49,816 nt of DNA. It comes from an uncultured Roseburia sp. GTDB taxonomy: Bacteria; Bacillota; Clostridia; Lachnospirales; Lachnospiraceae. This document shows, in pieces, positions 41,342 to 49,816 of this stretch. The notes under the pieces were generated by a model. The model had not been told where the DNA came from. It made no database searches and saw nothing but the letters and a program-made list of their open reading frames with translations. A program made the position numbers and the translations under genes. The stretch is from positions 1 to 49,816 of the forward strand of contig CANTEO010000012.1 in the NCBI GenBank assembly GCA_947652855.1, read 5' to 3'. Position 1 is the stretch's first letter. Every line of letters starts with the position of its first letter.

Positions 41342-42562
41342 TCACCTCTCCATCCAACTGATAATCTCCTGCTCCAATTTTTTCCCCTCCCTTAGCATAT
41401 ATTCCATGACCTCACAATATTTCCCTAACGAAAGCAGGCTTTTCGCTTTTCGGATATCATTTTCTTCCAGAGGCTTCGCATACGCGCTATACTTTTTCAA
41501 ATACGCCGCCTCCATATAGAACGGCTCGAAAGGTATTCCTGTTCCCCGCTTCAAATGCTCAATAATATAAAACCCATCCGGGTCAATGTCTCCAAAATGA
41601 CGCCATTCCAACGAAGGGTTTTGCTCATATATTTTACATAACAGACGCTGCTTCAGACGATTATGATAGCCGCTTAAAAAAATATAAAAAGAATCTGATC
41701 TTTCTAAACGGTTGAATGACGTCAAGTTTTCCACTGTCATTACGCGTTCGCTTTCAATCTCAATTTTCTTGATGCGCCCGAATGTCTTTTCCGTAAAAGC
41801 AACCGGCAATTTCAGATCCATATGAAGCTTCTGCCCATCTTCAAAAAATAGAACGGCATTTCCTTTCAAATAGACATAAGACGGGTTAGAAGCGACATGA
41901 AATTCCTCTAACAGAATTTTCTCCGCCTCCCTCTCCTCGTCCACGCCCAGAAGCAGTTCGTCAAAATTTCCATATGCCTTTAGCAGCCTGCACACCTTGG
42001 ATCGGTACTTAAGCCCCCAAAGCTTGCTGTCTCCCAAAACCGCGACGGAAAGCTCCCGCTCCAGCAGCTCTTCCTGATTTTCTAAGAGAAATTTACATAG
42101 CTTTAATATTTTTTCGGCCTCTTCTAAGGCAAACTTTGCTTTTTTCCCTTCTGTCAGGCGCCTGACCTGATCCTCACAAAAATGGCTCAATAATTCATGA
42201 ATCCCCATAAAGCCCTGATAGAGGGCAATCTGCTCCTTTTCCAGCCGCCATCTCTCTTTCCGCCCTAAAACGCGATACGCCTCGTCCCATTTTTGCGTAT
42301 TTGCAATAAGCCTCTCTATTTCATGCCCGTTCCACTGAATGGAAACAAACCCCATCTGCTCCAGCTTTTTCATTTGACCTTCAAATGTATGGACAAGATT
42401 GACGTCGGCATAGTCGGAATTGTATTCCGCAAACACTCTTTGCGGCTCAAGCGAAAAGGTCTGCCTCACTTGATTTTCCCCCCGATAGGTTTTGCTCCTT
42501 TCATACTGATCCAAAAGCCTCGTCAACGCCGCCTTCTGCCATTTGCTAAGCATAAGCTGCAT
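41342..42562 (-). CDS. jetD: Wadjet system nuclease subunit JetD (DUF3322/DUF2220, TOPRIM)
   Basis: 406 residues. JetD is the nuclease of Wadjet, cutting circular plasmid DNA once the JetABC motor has extruded it. The N-terminal part (about 1-210) is helical (DUF3322-like). The C-terminal TOPRIM part (about 280-400, DUF2220) has the Glu of VMTVENLTSFN and the DxD of HFGDIDPDGFYI, the metal-binding residues. Last gene of the operon; its start lies inside the end of jetC (17-base overlap). Two starts (42562 and 42553) are possible; I give the first, which has AAAGGA close by. Confidence 0.92.
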   Translation of the reverse strand: MQLMLSKWQKAALTRLLDQYERSKTYRGENQVRQTFSLEPQRVFAEYNSDYADVNLVHTFEGQMKKLEQMGFVSIQWNGHEIERLIANTQKWDEAYRVLGRKERWRLEKEQIALYQGFMGIHELLSHFCEDQVRRLTEGKKAKFALEEAEKILKLCKFLLENQEELLERELSVAVLGDSKLWGLKYRSKVCRLLKAYGNFDELLLGVDEEREAEKILLEEFHVASNPSYVYLKGNAVLFFEDGQKLHMDLKLPVAFTEKTFGRIKKIEIESERVMTVENLTSFNRLERSDSFYIFLSGYHNRLKQRLLCKIYEQNPSLEWRHFGDIDPDGFYIIEHLKRGTGIPFEPFYMEAAYLKKYSAYAKPLEENDIRKAKSLLSLGKYCEVMEYMLREGKKLEQEIISWMER

Positions 42563-45500
42563 GATCCTTTACCAAGCCTTCTATTGCATTCGTGTATCTT
42601 CCTTTGGCGGCAAGGCTTATGGTTGAATTGATGTAAGAGCCGATGCTGTTTATTTTATCTGGAGGCGCGGCATAAAACACTTGAAAATGGTTTTCTTCCA
42701 AATATTTTACCATTTGCTCAATGCGCTCTCTGGACAAGGCCGAAAACGCCTCATCTATAAAAGCCAGACGCGCGCAGCAGGCTTGCCTGGGATAGCATTG
42801 AAGCAGGCTGGCGGCTAAGATGATAAAATACGGCGTCTGCTTCTCCCCATTGCTTGCAGATCCCTGCTTCTTGGAAAGATCCGCGGTGATCTCGCTGTCC
42901 CCCTGCCTGCTGACAATTTCCATGTCATACACAAAATATTTTCGATAGTCTGTATATTCCGTTTCATCCTCCTCTTCCATAATCACTTCCATAAACCTTC
43001 GAATCTCCCGCTCCATCTCCTCGTCCTCTCTGGCGGAATTCATATAAACCTCAGGCATGCCCATATATTGTTCCAGCTTTTTGCAGATTTTAAAGAATAC
43101 ATCGCGGTCCGCTTTCTCTTTCATGACAAACTTATAGGTGTCGTCGCCAAACGGCAGCGATTTCAATTCCCGGTTAATGGATGCGATCTCCTCCTTCGCC
43201 TCCCGGATCGTCTCATTCATCTCTGCGACAAAATCATTCATAAACGCGTTTTCCAGCTTAAGGGACTGTTCCTCTAACCGCTGGCGCGCCTCTTCAATCT
43301 TTACGTTTACCAGATCCCTGTATTCTCCTCTGAAAAATGGAATATACGAAACGCCTCTTTTTTGAATGTCAATTTCAGCCAGCTTACAGTAACTTAGCTG
43401 CGCATTCTCCAACTGGCGAACGCACTCCTCCACTTCGCCGCGCAAATTGCGGACAGTTTTCGGAGAAATCACTTGACAGCGATCTGTTTTCTCCCTCAGC
43501 CTCTCATATTCCTTCAGCATCTGATTTTTCAGTTCCATGTGCAAAAGGCACTGCTCTTTATACGCCTGTTTTCTGGAATAGATTTCTGCGGCGTTCTTTT
43601 TTTGCTCCTCCTGACGCATCTGCTGATCTTTTTCGCATCCTCTGATATCGCCGATCAAGACGTCCCTTGCGCTCTCAATTTTTTTATACTCCGTCTCGGC
43701 GTCCTTCTGTTCCTGCAAAACAGCCATAAAATCGTCGTTGCGGCTGATTTTTTCTATATCTCTGCCAATACGTTTTCTTTGCTCCATGGCCTCTGTTAAA
43801 GCTGAAGCGGCGCGAAAGTCATAATGCTCGGCTTTCCAGTCAATCTGCCTTAGCTCTTTCCTCCATCCTAAGACCCGCTCTCTTTGCGACTGGAGGCTGC
43901 TTCTCTCTAAAAGCTTCTCTTGTTTCTGCCTTTCCGCATTCTCAAGCTGATATCTCATTGCGTCCTGGCCAAGGCAATACTCTGTCCTCCCAAGATTCAT
44001 ATAAGAAACGGAATAGCTTTTCGCCAGCATTCCATTTGGCATCAAGCCGCCCTTTGGGCATTCATGCAGCTCTTCCAACGTCTCGCACAGATGAATTCCA
44101 TTCAGTAAATAGTTGGCATACCTTCTGGCATACACATTCGGTATCGTAAGAATTTCAGCGGCCGACCCAGAAGCCGCCTGCGTATCCGGCAGCCGGTCCG
44201 TAATCACCACATTTGCCGCATATAGCTTCTTTCTCTGCAAAATCTCCATGGCTTTGTGGCAGTAACTCCCATCGACAATAATAAAAAAACGCTTTCTTCC
44301 CAAAAATGTCTCAATTGCCGCGCGCCATTTCGCGTCCGAAACCTCCTGCACCAATTCTGCAAAAATTTTGACCTCTGTATGGATTCCCTCCAGCTCCAAT
44401 TCCGATTGGATGATCCGCTTTGCTTCTTCCGCCTCCTTTGGAAAAACCATGCAATTTGCTTTCAGGCGCTTGATCTTTTTCTCCAGCTCTCCAATTTCAT
44501 GCTCCAATTGTTTCATATGGTCGCCCAAATGCACTTCATCCGTCTCAAATATCTTATCTTGCCTGCTTACCCCTTCTCCAAGGCGCACAAAAGCGTCCAC
44601 AATAGCTTCCGTCTGGAATTCATTTTCCGACATATGGCTTAGGCGCTTTTGATCCTCTTTTGAAATATCCAAAAATTGCATAAGCCATGGCAACGCCTCT
44701 GTAATCTGAATCTGCAGCTTTTTCAGCCTAGAGAGGCTTTCTTCCTGACGCCTGATTTCCTCCGTCAACGATTCCTGCTGGCGCTTTAGCTCATTTAAGC
44801 TTTCCTGCATTCCCCGAAACATATCATTATTCATTGCAATGCGGTAACGCTCTCCGGCATCTTTGTGCCGCTGATCAACCGCTCTTTTACGCCCTTCCAG
44901 CACTTCTAATGCTTGCGCCAGCTTTTTTATTTCTAGGGAAATACGATCTTTTTCCTCTTCTTTCTCCCGCAGCTCCTGATAGCATAGCATCAGCTCCCGA
45001 ATATGCATTTGCTTTAGCTTACCCTCATACTTTAGGCTAATCCGCTCCACTTCTTTTAAGCTGTCCTTGCTTTTCCTATAATTTTCAAACAGCCCTTTCA
45101 GCTCTTCAAATTTCAATTTCTGTTCCCGCAGCTCTTTTAAGGACTCTACCTTGCCCGGCTCTAAGACGCATTCCTGAATAAACTGATCAATATTGTTTTC
45201 CGGGTTGAAGGCCATCATCTTTAACAGCTTTGAGCGATACTTCCCTGCGTCGCAACGCAGGCCCAAAGCCCTTAAAATCTGCTCCACGCCTCTGTCCCTT
45301 CCCAGAAAATCCGCCGATTTCATGGCTCTTCCATTCACAGACAGCTCGTTCCTTGGAGAAATCCGCAAAAACTTCCCTTCCGTCCTCGTAAAATTGATCT
45401 GCCCTATTTTTGCGTCCCTGCATACAAACCAGCTGCTCTTTGCTGAGGCTTCATTTGCAGACTCCACGCATACGCCCACAACAAGAAAGCAGTTTTCTAC

Positions 45501-45803
45501 AGGAGACCAAAATTCCATCGCAATATAGCTGACGACTTCTCCGTTCCTTAAATACCTGGCAGACCCATTGCTTCTCGTATCGCCCCTCACGTACGCCAGC
45601 ACATTGCGGTCCCGATCCTTCGCCGCCTTATTAAACTGCGTGTTCCCGGTTAGAAGGTAGGTCACCGCGTCCAGGATCGTAGATTTCCCGCTGCCGTTCA
45701 CGCCCGTAAATAAGACGGAACCTTCTAAATTCACGCAAATTTTCTGAAAACGCGACCATTGCACAATGAGCAGCTTCGTAGCCGTTTTTCTATTCCTCTG
45801 CAT
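42546..45803 (-). CDS. jetC: Wadjet system SMC-like ATPase JetC
   Basis: 1085 residues. MukB/SMC-type ATPase of the DNA-loop-extruding complex. Walker A GVNGSGKS (34-41) near the N-terminus; a long coiled coil (about 240-430) runs to a hinge-like globular part (about 490-620); the returning coil ends in the C-terminal head with signature-like SNGEKQTPYF and Walker B LAFIDEAFS. The arginine/lysine-rich start MQRNRK at ATG 45803 has GGAGG six bases upstream and overlaps the end of jetB by 14 bases; a longer reading from 45899 would lie inside jetB. Confidence 0.95.
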   Translation of the reverse strand: MQRNRKTATKLLIVQWSRFQKICVNLEGSVLFTGVNGSGKSTILDAVTYLLTGNTQFNKAAKDRDRNVLAYVRGDTRSNGSARYLRNGEVVSYIAMEFWSPVENCFLVVGVCVESANEASAKSSWFVCRDAKIGQINFTRTEGKFLRISPRNELSVNGRAMKSADFLGRDRGVEQILRALGLRCDAGKYRSKLLKMMAFNPENNIDQFIQECVLEPGKVESLKELREQKLKFEELKGLFENYRKSKDSLKEVERISLKYEGKLKQMHIRELMLCYQELREKEEEKDRISLEIKKLAQALEVLEGRKRAVDQRHKDAGERYRIAMNNDMFRGMQESLNELKRQQESLTEEIRRQEESLSRLKKLQIQITEALPWLMQFLDISKEDQKRLSHMSENEFQTEAIVDAFVRLGEGVSRQDKIFETDEVHLGDHMKQLEHEIGELEKKIKRLKANCMVFPKEAEEAKRIIQSELELEGIHTEVKIFAELVQEVSDAKWRAAIETFLGRKRFFIIVDGSYCHKAMEILQRKKLYAANVVITDRLPDTQAASGSAAEILTIPNVYARRYANYLLNGIHLCETLEELHECPKGGLMPNGMLAKSYSVSYMNLGRTEYCLGQDAMRYQLENAERQKQEKLLERSSLQSQRERVLGWRKELRQIDWKAEHYDFRAASALTEAMEQRKRIGRDIEKISRNDDFMAVLQEQKDAETEYKKIESARDVLIGDIRGCEKDQQMRQEEQKKNAAEIYSRKQAYKEQCLLHMELKNQMLKEYERLREKTDRCQVISPKTVRNLRGEVEECVRQLENAQLSYCKLAEIDIQKRGVSYIPFFRGEYRDLVNVKIEEARQRLEEQSLKLENAFMNDFVAEMNETIREAKEEIASINRELKSLPFGDDTYKFVMKEKADRDVFFKICKKLEQYMGMPEVYMNSAREDEEMEREIRRFMEVIMEEEDETEYTDYRKYFVYDMEIVSRQGDSEITADLSKKQGSASNGEKQTPYFIILAASLLQCYPRQACCARLAFIDEAFSALSRERIEQMVKYLEENHFQVFYAAPPDKINSIGSYINSTISLAAKGRYTNAIEGLVKDHAAYA

Positions 45804-46443
45804 CCTCTTCCTCCTCGCTGTCCGGCTCGCCGTCCTTTTCCGACATTCTTTTCTGCGTGTTATTTGCAAACTGTAAGAATTCTTCTTTATCCAAGGCAAA
45901 CTGAAGGGATGGGTAAAGCCGTATCAGGCAGTCCTCATCCCCTACCTTGCCGTTCACCTCCAAAAGATGGAAACGGGAAAATAAGGCCAAAATATCCGTA
46001 ATCTGCTTCTTATTCTCCATCAGCTCTTTCACGCCATATTTTTCCATCTCAAAGCTTAAGTCAACCAGGGAGATTAAGACGGCTTTCGATAAGTTTCCTG
46101 AACGCACCCTGTCTGCATATAATGTCCAAAGGCAGCACAGCGTTACGCTCTCCATCTTTTTTAATGCCATCCGGTTCATCTGGATCTTTCCGCCCTCCCC
46201 CATATCCGCGCAATTGCGCAGCATGATGACGCCATTCTCCCGATCTACCGCAACGTCAAACCCTAAATAGCCGAAATAAACGGAAAATGGCTCCGGCCTC
46301 TTGGAGATAAAATAGTATGCCTTTTTCTGCTCCTCATCTTTGTCGCGCACGATAAACGTTGACTTTAGAAGCCGCCTGCAGGACTTTTGAAATAAGTCCT
46401 TCTCAGCAGACGTATAGTCGTTCCAGTATTCTTCTATCTGCAC
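45790..46443 (-). CDS. jetB: Wadjet system kite-like subunit JetB (DUF4194)
   Basis: 217 residues. MukE-like winged-helix subunit of the JetABC complex. DUF4194-like features: YFISKRPEPFSVYFGYLGFDVAVDRENGVI and the wing segment, then an acidic Glu/Asp tail (residues about 203-217). The start is GTG (46441-46443) with AAAGGAGG seven bases upstream; it lies two bases after the jetA stop. Confidence 0.9.
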   Translation of the reverse strand: MQIEEYWNDYTSAEKDLFQKSCRRLLKSTFIVRDKDEEQKKAYYFISKRPEPFSVYFGYLGFDVAVDRENGVIMLRNCADMGEGGKIQMNRMALKKMESVTLCCLWTLYADRVRSGNLSKAVLISLVDLSFEMEKYGVKELMENKKQITDILALFSRFHLLEVNGKVGDEDCLIRLYPSLQFALDKEEFLQFANNTQKRMSEKDGEPDSEEEEDAEE

Positions 46444-46445
46444 TT

Positions 46446-47852
46446 TTAATCCTCCTTTGTAATGTCAAATCTCCTAAGCAGCATTTGATGCGTTTCCAAA
46501 TAGCCGTCCAATAGGCGCACCGAATATCCGTTTTTATCGCTATAAGCGATGGCGGACAATGCGCAGAGCAGATCTCTCTTGCTTTTCAATGGCAGGCTCT
46601 CACAAGATAATGTTTCTTGACCGCCCATCAGGCTTTCCAAATACTCTTTCATCTTCTCTTTTTCATATGGGTTAAAAGCCTCCTTCTGGTGGGCGTTCCA
46701 CGCCTCTTGCATCTCCTCCGCCGTCATTTCCTCTAATTCAACCGCCGTCTCTTTTTTGATTGCCTTCGCCTTCCTCGGATACCGTATGGAGCCAACGTCA
46801 ATAAATTCATTTTTATCCAACGTAAATAAGGCCCTCATCTCCTCCGGGAGAGCCTCCTTCCAGTCAATCTCATCCATTTCCTTAACAATATAGCGCAATG
46901 TCTGCTCTACAGTTCCTCTCATGTCCGCTTCTTTGTTTCTCAAAAACCGCGCCCGTCCAATCGCGATCTGTAGATAGACCGTTATTTTATGCTTGATGTC
47001 CCTCATGATCCGGTCATAATCTTCTGCAAGGAAACGCTTTGTGGCTTGAATCATATCCATAACGTATTCTCCCGCCTGAGCTTGGCTCATCTCCTCCTCC
47101 ATCGCGCATCCTGACACAAGGAGCCTGTTAATTTCCGAATCATTTAAAAACGAGTCCAATTTGGATTTGATAAATGTCCGGTAGATATGAATATTCTGCT
47201 GTTTTGTAAGCCTTTCATATTCCCTGACAAAACTGCCGTCACAATAATCCAGCAGATTTTCCGTGAGGCTCTCTAAGCTTTCTTCCTTCACCATTCTTTC
47301 AATGATCTTCTTAATAAACGTCGCTAGCCTCTTTAGCGACTTCGACAACAGCCTTGCGTTACGGTAAATATTCTTTAAGCCGTCCACATAAGGATTCTCT
47401 TTCCATTGCTCCACGTTCTGCAAGAGGTTATAAATATGAAAAATATAGCTGGAAAACTCCTCCCGCTCCGGCTTGATTAACTTTTGAAGAAACTCTGTCA
47501 GCAAAATCCCCTGTTCCGTCATAATAATATGCTTTTCATAGGTAGCCTCGTCGTTTTCCTCCTCCAGCCATCCAATATCCTTGGAGCAGAACTTGCGAAT
47601 CACTCCATTCGCAATGTCATTATAATTTTTCCCTTCGCCCTGTTCATCCTCCACGTCTATATAATGAATATGATGCTCTAAAAAATAGGCCGCGAGCGCG
47701 TCGCGGATACGGTTCCTAGAAATTCGATATGTAATCTCCCGGTCATACTGCTCATAAATCACAAACAGGCAGTCCGCATAGACGCGATGGTTGCTGCCGC
47801 TGGATAAGCAATTAAAAAACCCGGATGGCACCTCGTCAAATAAATTTATCAT
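46446..47852 (-). CDS. jetA: Wadjet system kleisin-like subunit JetA
   Basis: 468 residues. JetA bridges the JetC heads, like the kleisin MukF. The opening MINLFDEVPSGFFNCLSS with YADCLFVIYEQYDREITYRISR (a winged-helix start) is the pattern of the JetA family found in Clostridia, unlike the DUF3375 JetA of type I. The middle (about 130-330) is helical, and a C-terminal wing follows. I place it as type II or III Wadjet by this feature; the exact type needs profile searches. ATG 47852 has AAAGGA seven bases upstream. First gene of the jetABCD operon. Confidence 0.9.
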   Translation of the reverse strand: MINLFDEVPSGFFNCLSSGSNHRVYADCLFVIYEQYDREITYRISRNRIRDALAAYFLEHHIHYIDVEDEQGEGKNYNDIANGVIRKFCSKDIGWLEEENDEATYEKHIIMTEQGILLTEFLQKLIKPEREEFSSYIFHIYNLLQNVEQWKENPYVDGLKNIYRNARLLSKSLKRLATFIKKIIERMVKEESLESLTENLLDYCDGSFVREYERLTKQQNIHIYRTFIKSKLDSFLNDSEINRLLVSGCAMEEEMSQAQAGEYVMDMIQATKRFLAEDYDRIMRDIKHKITVYLQIAIGRARFLRNKEADMRGTVEQTLRYIVKEMDEIDWKEALPEEMRALFTLDKNEFIDVGSIRYPRKAKAIKKETAVELEEMTAEEMQEAWNAHQKEAFNPYEKEKMKEYLESLMGGQETLSCESLPLKSKRDLLCALSAIAYSDKNGYSVRLLDGYLETHQMLLRRFDITKED

Positions 47853-47987
47853 TTACAATTCCTTTTTCTTTCATTTTTTAAGTTAATAGTAATTTTTGAT
47901 GGATAATTTGTCAATATAAATGATAATAAAGAAGAAGCGAAGATGAATGGCATGACCTATAGACGCATATTATTTCAGATTCTGTCA
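47853..47987. other. Gap between the ATPase/nuclease pair and Wadjet
   Basis: 135 AT-rich bases before jetA. No consensus terminator or promoter can be pointed to with confidence, so the two units may or may not share a transcript. Confidence 0.35.
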
Positions 47988-48551
47988 CTAGTTACCTTTC
48001 TCAATCTCAACAGAATAGCCATTCTTAGTATATGTATTGAAATCCACAACACGCACTATACAATTCAACCATTTCAGTTTTTCAGAAATCTTGTCTCTAA
48101 TTCTTTTCATGATCATCTTCTTTGTTCTGGTTTTGCTCCCAAATTCTCCTTCTAAAAACAGAATGATCTGCAATGCTTTTTTACCCTTTTCATATTTCTT
48201 TGAGGTCAATTCCTGAAAATAAGGCTTTAACTCATCTGCTCCGCCCAAATTATATGCGATGCCTGCACCGGACAAACACGCTAATGTGCCTGATACTTTT
48301 TTTGCAACTTCAATGTCAAAACTCTCCTCACCATTTTCTTTTTTGAAATTTGTCTTTGTCCTCCATACGTTTTCTCTTTCATGTCCCGCACAGTTTTTCA
48401 CCTCCAGCATAATAAACGCATCTTGATTTATTGAAAGAAAATCTACGCCTTTGCCATTTGGGAGATAACTTTTAAACATTCCATAAAATTTAGTTTCGTC
48501 AAATTTAATGGCCTGTTCCGAAAAAGTAAAATTCAATCCACTTTCAACCAT
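47988..48551 (-). CDS. Probable PD-(D/E)XK nuclease partner of the ATPase
   Basis: 187 residues, cytosolic. Not assigned to a family by me, but the layout is that of a restriction-endonuclease-like fold: an early helix with Glu (FSEQAIKFDE), then D37 in KGVDFLS and, 13 residues on, E50-x-K52 in FIMLEVKN, preceded by hydrophobic strands. The second half is Lys-rich with a strand QIILFLEGEFG. The start ATG 48551 shares one base with the stop of the ATPase gene (TGATG), so translation is coupled; a GGAG site lies eight bases upstream. A TTG one codon earlier is less likely. The role would be DNA or RNA cleavage triggered by the ATPase, by inference. Confidence 0.7.
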   Translation of the reverse strand: MVESGLNFTFSEQAIKFDETKFYGMFKSYLPNGKGVDFLSINQDAFIMLEVKNCAGHERENVWRTKTNFKKENGEESFDIEVAKKVSGTLACLSGAGIAYNLGGADELKPYFQELTSKKYEKGKKALQIILFLEGEFGSKTRTKKMIMKRIRDKISEKLKWLNCIVRVVDFNTYTKNGYSVEIEKGN

Positions 48552-49621
48552 CAAATCAACTCCTGCTCCCTATCATAAATTGCATCGAACTCCTCCATAA
48601 TGGCATTTTGTTTTATATTACATAAATTTTTCGCAACTTCACAATACAGCTGTCCCAATCCCTGTTCTCTGTACAAAGACATAAACTGAATGTCTATCTT
48701 ATCTTTTCCTTTGTTTTGGTATTCCGCGAATAAATTGAAGCTTTGTTGCACAAAATAACTATGTGTAGAAATAAAAATCTGAACTCCCATCTGTGAAAGC
48801 TTAATTAATGCATTTGCAACATGGCTAATTAATTTCGGATTCATATTTGTTTCGGGCTCATCCCAAAACAAAATTGCATTCTTATTCAAGCTTCCTGATA
48901 AAATTAAATATGTCAGTGTTGACAATTTCCTATATCCTTCCGAAACCAGCCCCATCTCAAACTCACCGGCGCCTTTTACTCTCAAATAAAATTTATTATC
49001 CTTCTGGAATACATTCCCATTCATGATTTCAGAGAATTTAGCAAGCACACTGTTCTGCTCATTTGTATTTGGCCCTTTTTTCAATGGCCTCATCAATAAT
49101 CTTGCTAAATCATAATACGTCTCATCAATTGCGATATGATAGTCATCATACAATGAAGTGAAATTGGAGGTTGAGGAGATGATCTCTTTCGGCGGAATAA
49201 ACACTGGCACAAAATTATCTATTTTCATCCCTGAAAGTATATCAAAATGCATATGCTTCGTCTGACGGTATCCAAATCCCATACATAGTTCTTTTTCATT
49301 ACTCAATTTTAGTTTAATGTCTGCACGATTACCTCCCTGCTGCCGACTAACCAATCTGCCGACTGAATCATTTTCAGGCATAAAAACTCCCACCAGTTTG
49401 TCAATCATGATGCTTTCAATTTTCTCACCGACAAGCTCGTTTTTTCCATTTTTAACTTCTGCTATACTCTTCATTGCGGCATACATCACTTTTAATAAAG
49501 CAGATTTTCCCGTACCATTTTCACCAAAAATAATATTAATCTGAGGAGAAAATGTAACATCTAACGAATTGAATGCCATAAAATTTTGCATATCTATACT
49601 TTTTATTTTCAAATTTATCAT
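48551..49621 (-). CDS. AAA-type ABC/SMC-like ATPase (OLD/AAA_21 type)
   Basis: 356 residues. Walker A GENGTGKS (33-40), a signature-like EGYRKLSTLTYLI, Walker B AILFWDEPETNMNP and H-loop FISTHSYFV mark an AAA_15/AAA_21 ATPase of the kind found in many defence systems (Septu PtuA, PARIS AriA, Gabija GajA). Unlike GajA it has no TOPRIM; the effector is the next gene. A central lid of about 120 residues (90-210) carries FVPVFIPPKEII, also typical. Start ATG 49621 has AAGGTG at 10 bases and GGGAG adjacent; an earlier ATG at 49645 has no site. Its DNA is visibly more AT-rich than most of the window. Confidence 0.88.
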   Translation of the reverse strand: MINLKIKSIDMQNFMAFNSLDVTFSPQINIIFGENGTGKSALLKVMYAAMKSIAEVKNGKNELVGEKIESIMIDKLVGVFMPENDSVGRLVSRQQGGNRADIKLKLSNEKELCMGFGYRQTKHMHFDILSGMKIDNFVPVFIPPKEIISSTSNFTSLYDDYHIAIDETYYDLARLLMRPLKKGPNTNEQNSVLAKFSEIMNGNVFQKDNKFYLRVKGAGEFEMGLVSEGYRKLSTLTYLILSGSLNKNAILFWDEPETNMNPKLISHVANALIKLSQMGVQIFISTHSYFVQQSFNLFAEYQNKGKDKIDIQFMSLYREQGLGQLYCEVAKNLCNIKQNAIMEEFDAIYDREQELI

Positions 49622-49645
49622 CTCCCAACTACACCTTATAATCAT

Positions 49646-49816
49646 GTCACTCTATACTCATCAGTATAACACGTTTCACATACGAAACAAACAGATTTTT
49701 ATATGGCCAATCACATTCTCTATGTAATTTAAATTGGATTTATATTCGTTTTTTCCTAATTATCTCCTCTTTCATCAAATTTATTCCTCCTATTTTTGTT
49801 TACTTACACTGATTTG
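49646..49816. other. AT-rich region at the right edge
   Basis: No gene is visible. A small inverted repeat GTTTC-acatac-GAAAC lies near 49673-49688, upstream of the ATPase gene, and could be an operator. The edge hides whatever follows. Confidence 0.35.

Overview
The window reads as a chromosomal segment of an anaerobic gut Firmicute, most likely a member of the Lachnospiraceae (Clostridia). Supporting signs are a T-box riboswitch in front of metG, [FeFe]-hydrogenase maturases HydE/HydG/HydF, a secreted multi-domain GH95 alpha-L-fucosidase, a CwlD-like amidase, strong AGGAGG ribosome binding sites, TTGACA/TATAAT promoters and a moderately GC-rich body that becomes visibly AT-rich at the right end. 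The taxonomic call is inference.

Layout. 1-14.9 kb (minus strand): a possible long transcription unit running from a giant surface protein through a DUF362 ferredoxin-like protein, hydE, hydG, hydF, a coiled-coil protein and an OmpR-type two-component pair, followed by an aconitase-family hydratase cut by the left edge. 15.1-17.8 kb (plus): an ECF-type sigma factor and a membrane-anchored beta-propeller protein. 17.8-25.5 kb (minus): CwlD-like amidase, GH95 fucosidase, tyrS and a small alarmone synthetase, with a tRNA-Ser(CGA) on the plus strand. 25.7-30.3 kb (plus): Na/Pi cotransporter, zinc-ribbon protein, T-box and metG. 30.4-34.3 kb (minus): a three-gene ABC-2 exporter and an O6-alkylguanine-DNA alkyltransferase. 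34.4-38.5 kb (plus): a NarL/DesK-type two-component system, TatD, and a hemerythrin/response-regulator fusion. 38.5-39.4 kb (minus): VOC and GyrI-like proteins.

39.4-49.8 kb looks like an accessory/defence island. It holds a compact locus at about 39.98-40.29 kb with the full architecture of an Fst/par-type type I toxin-antitoxin system: a 32-residue hydrophobic peptide with a sequestered ribosome binding site, a convergent antisense RNA promoter, one shared bidirectional terminator and direct repeats that make the antisense RNA complementary in trans to the toxin start region. Next comes a small secreted SH3/Fn3-like protein, then a complete Wadjet system (jetA-jetB-jetC-jetD, SMC-like anti-plasmid machinery). 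Directly upstream of Wadjet, on the same strand and in more AT-rich DNA, sits a translationally coupled pair of an AAA-type ATPase and a probable PD-(D/E)XK nuclease, which I cannot assign to a named defence system.

How the parts work together: the left part couples radical-SAM hydrogenase maturation to an iron-sulfur protein and a sensor pair, the middle carries translation genes and host-glycan degradation, and the right part is self versus non-self DNA surveillance plus a probable stability (addiction) module.
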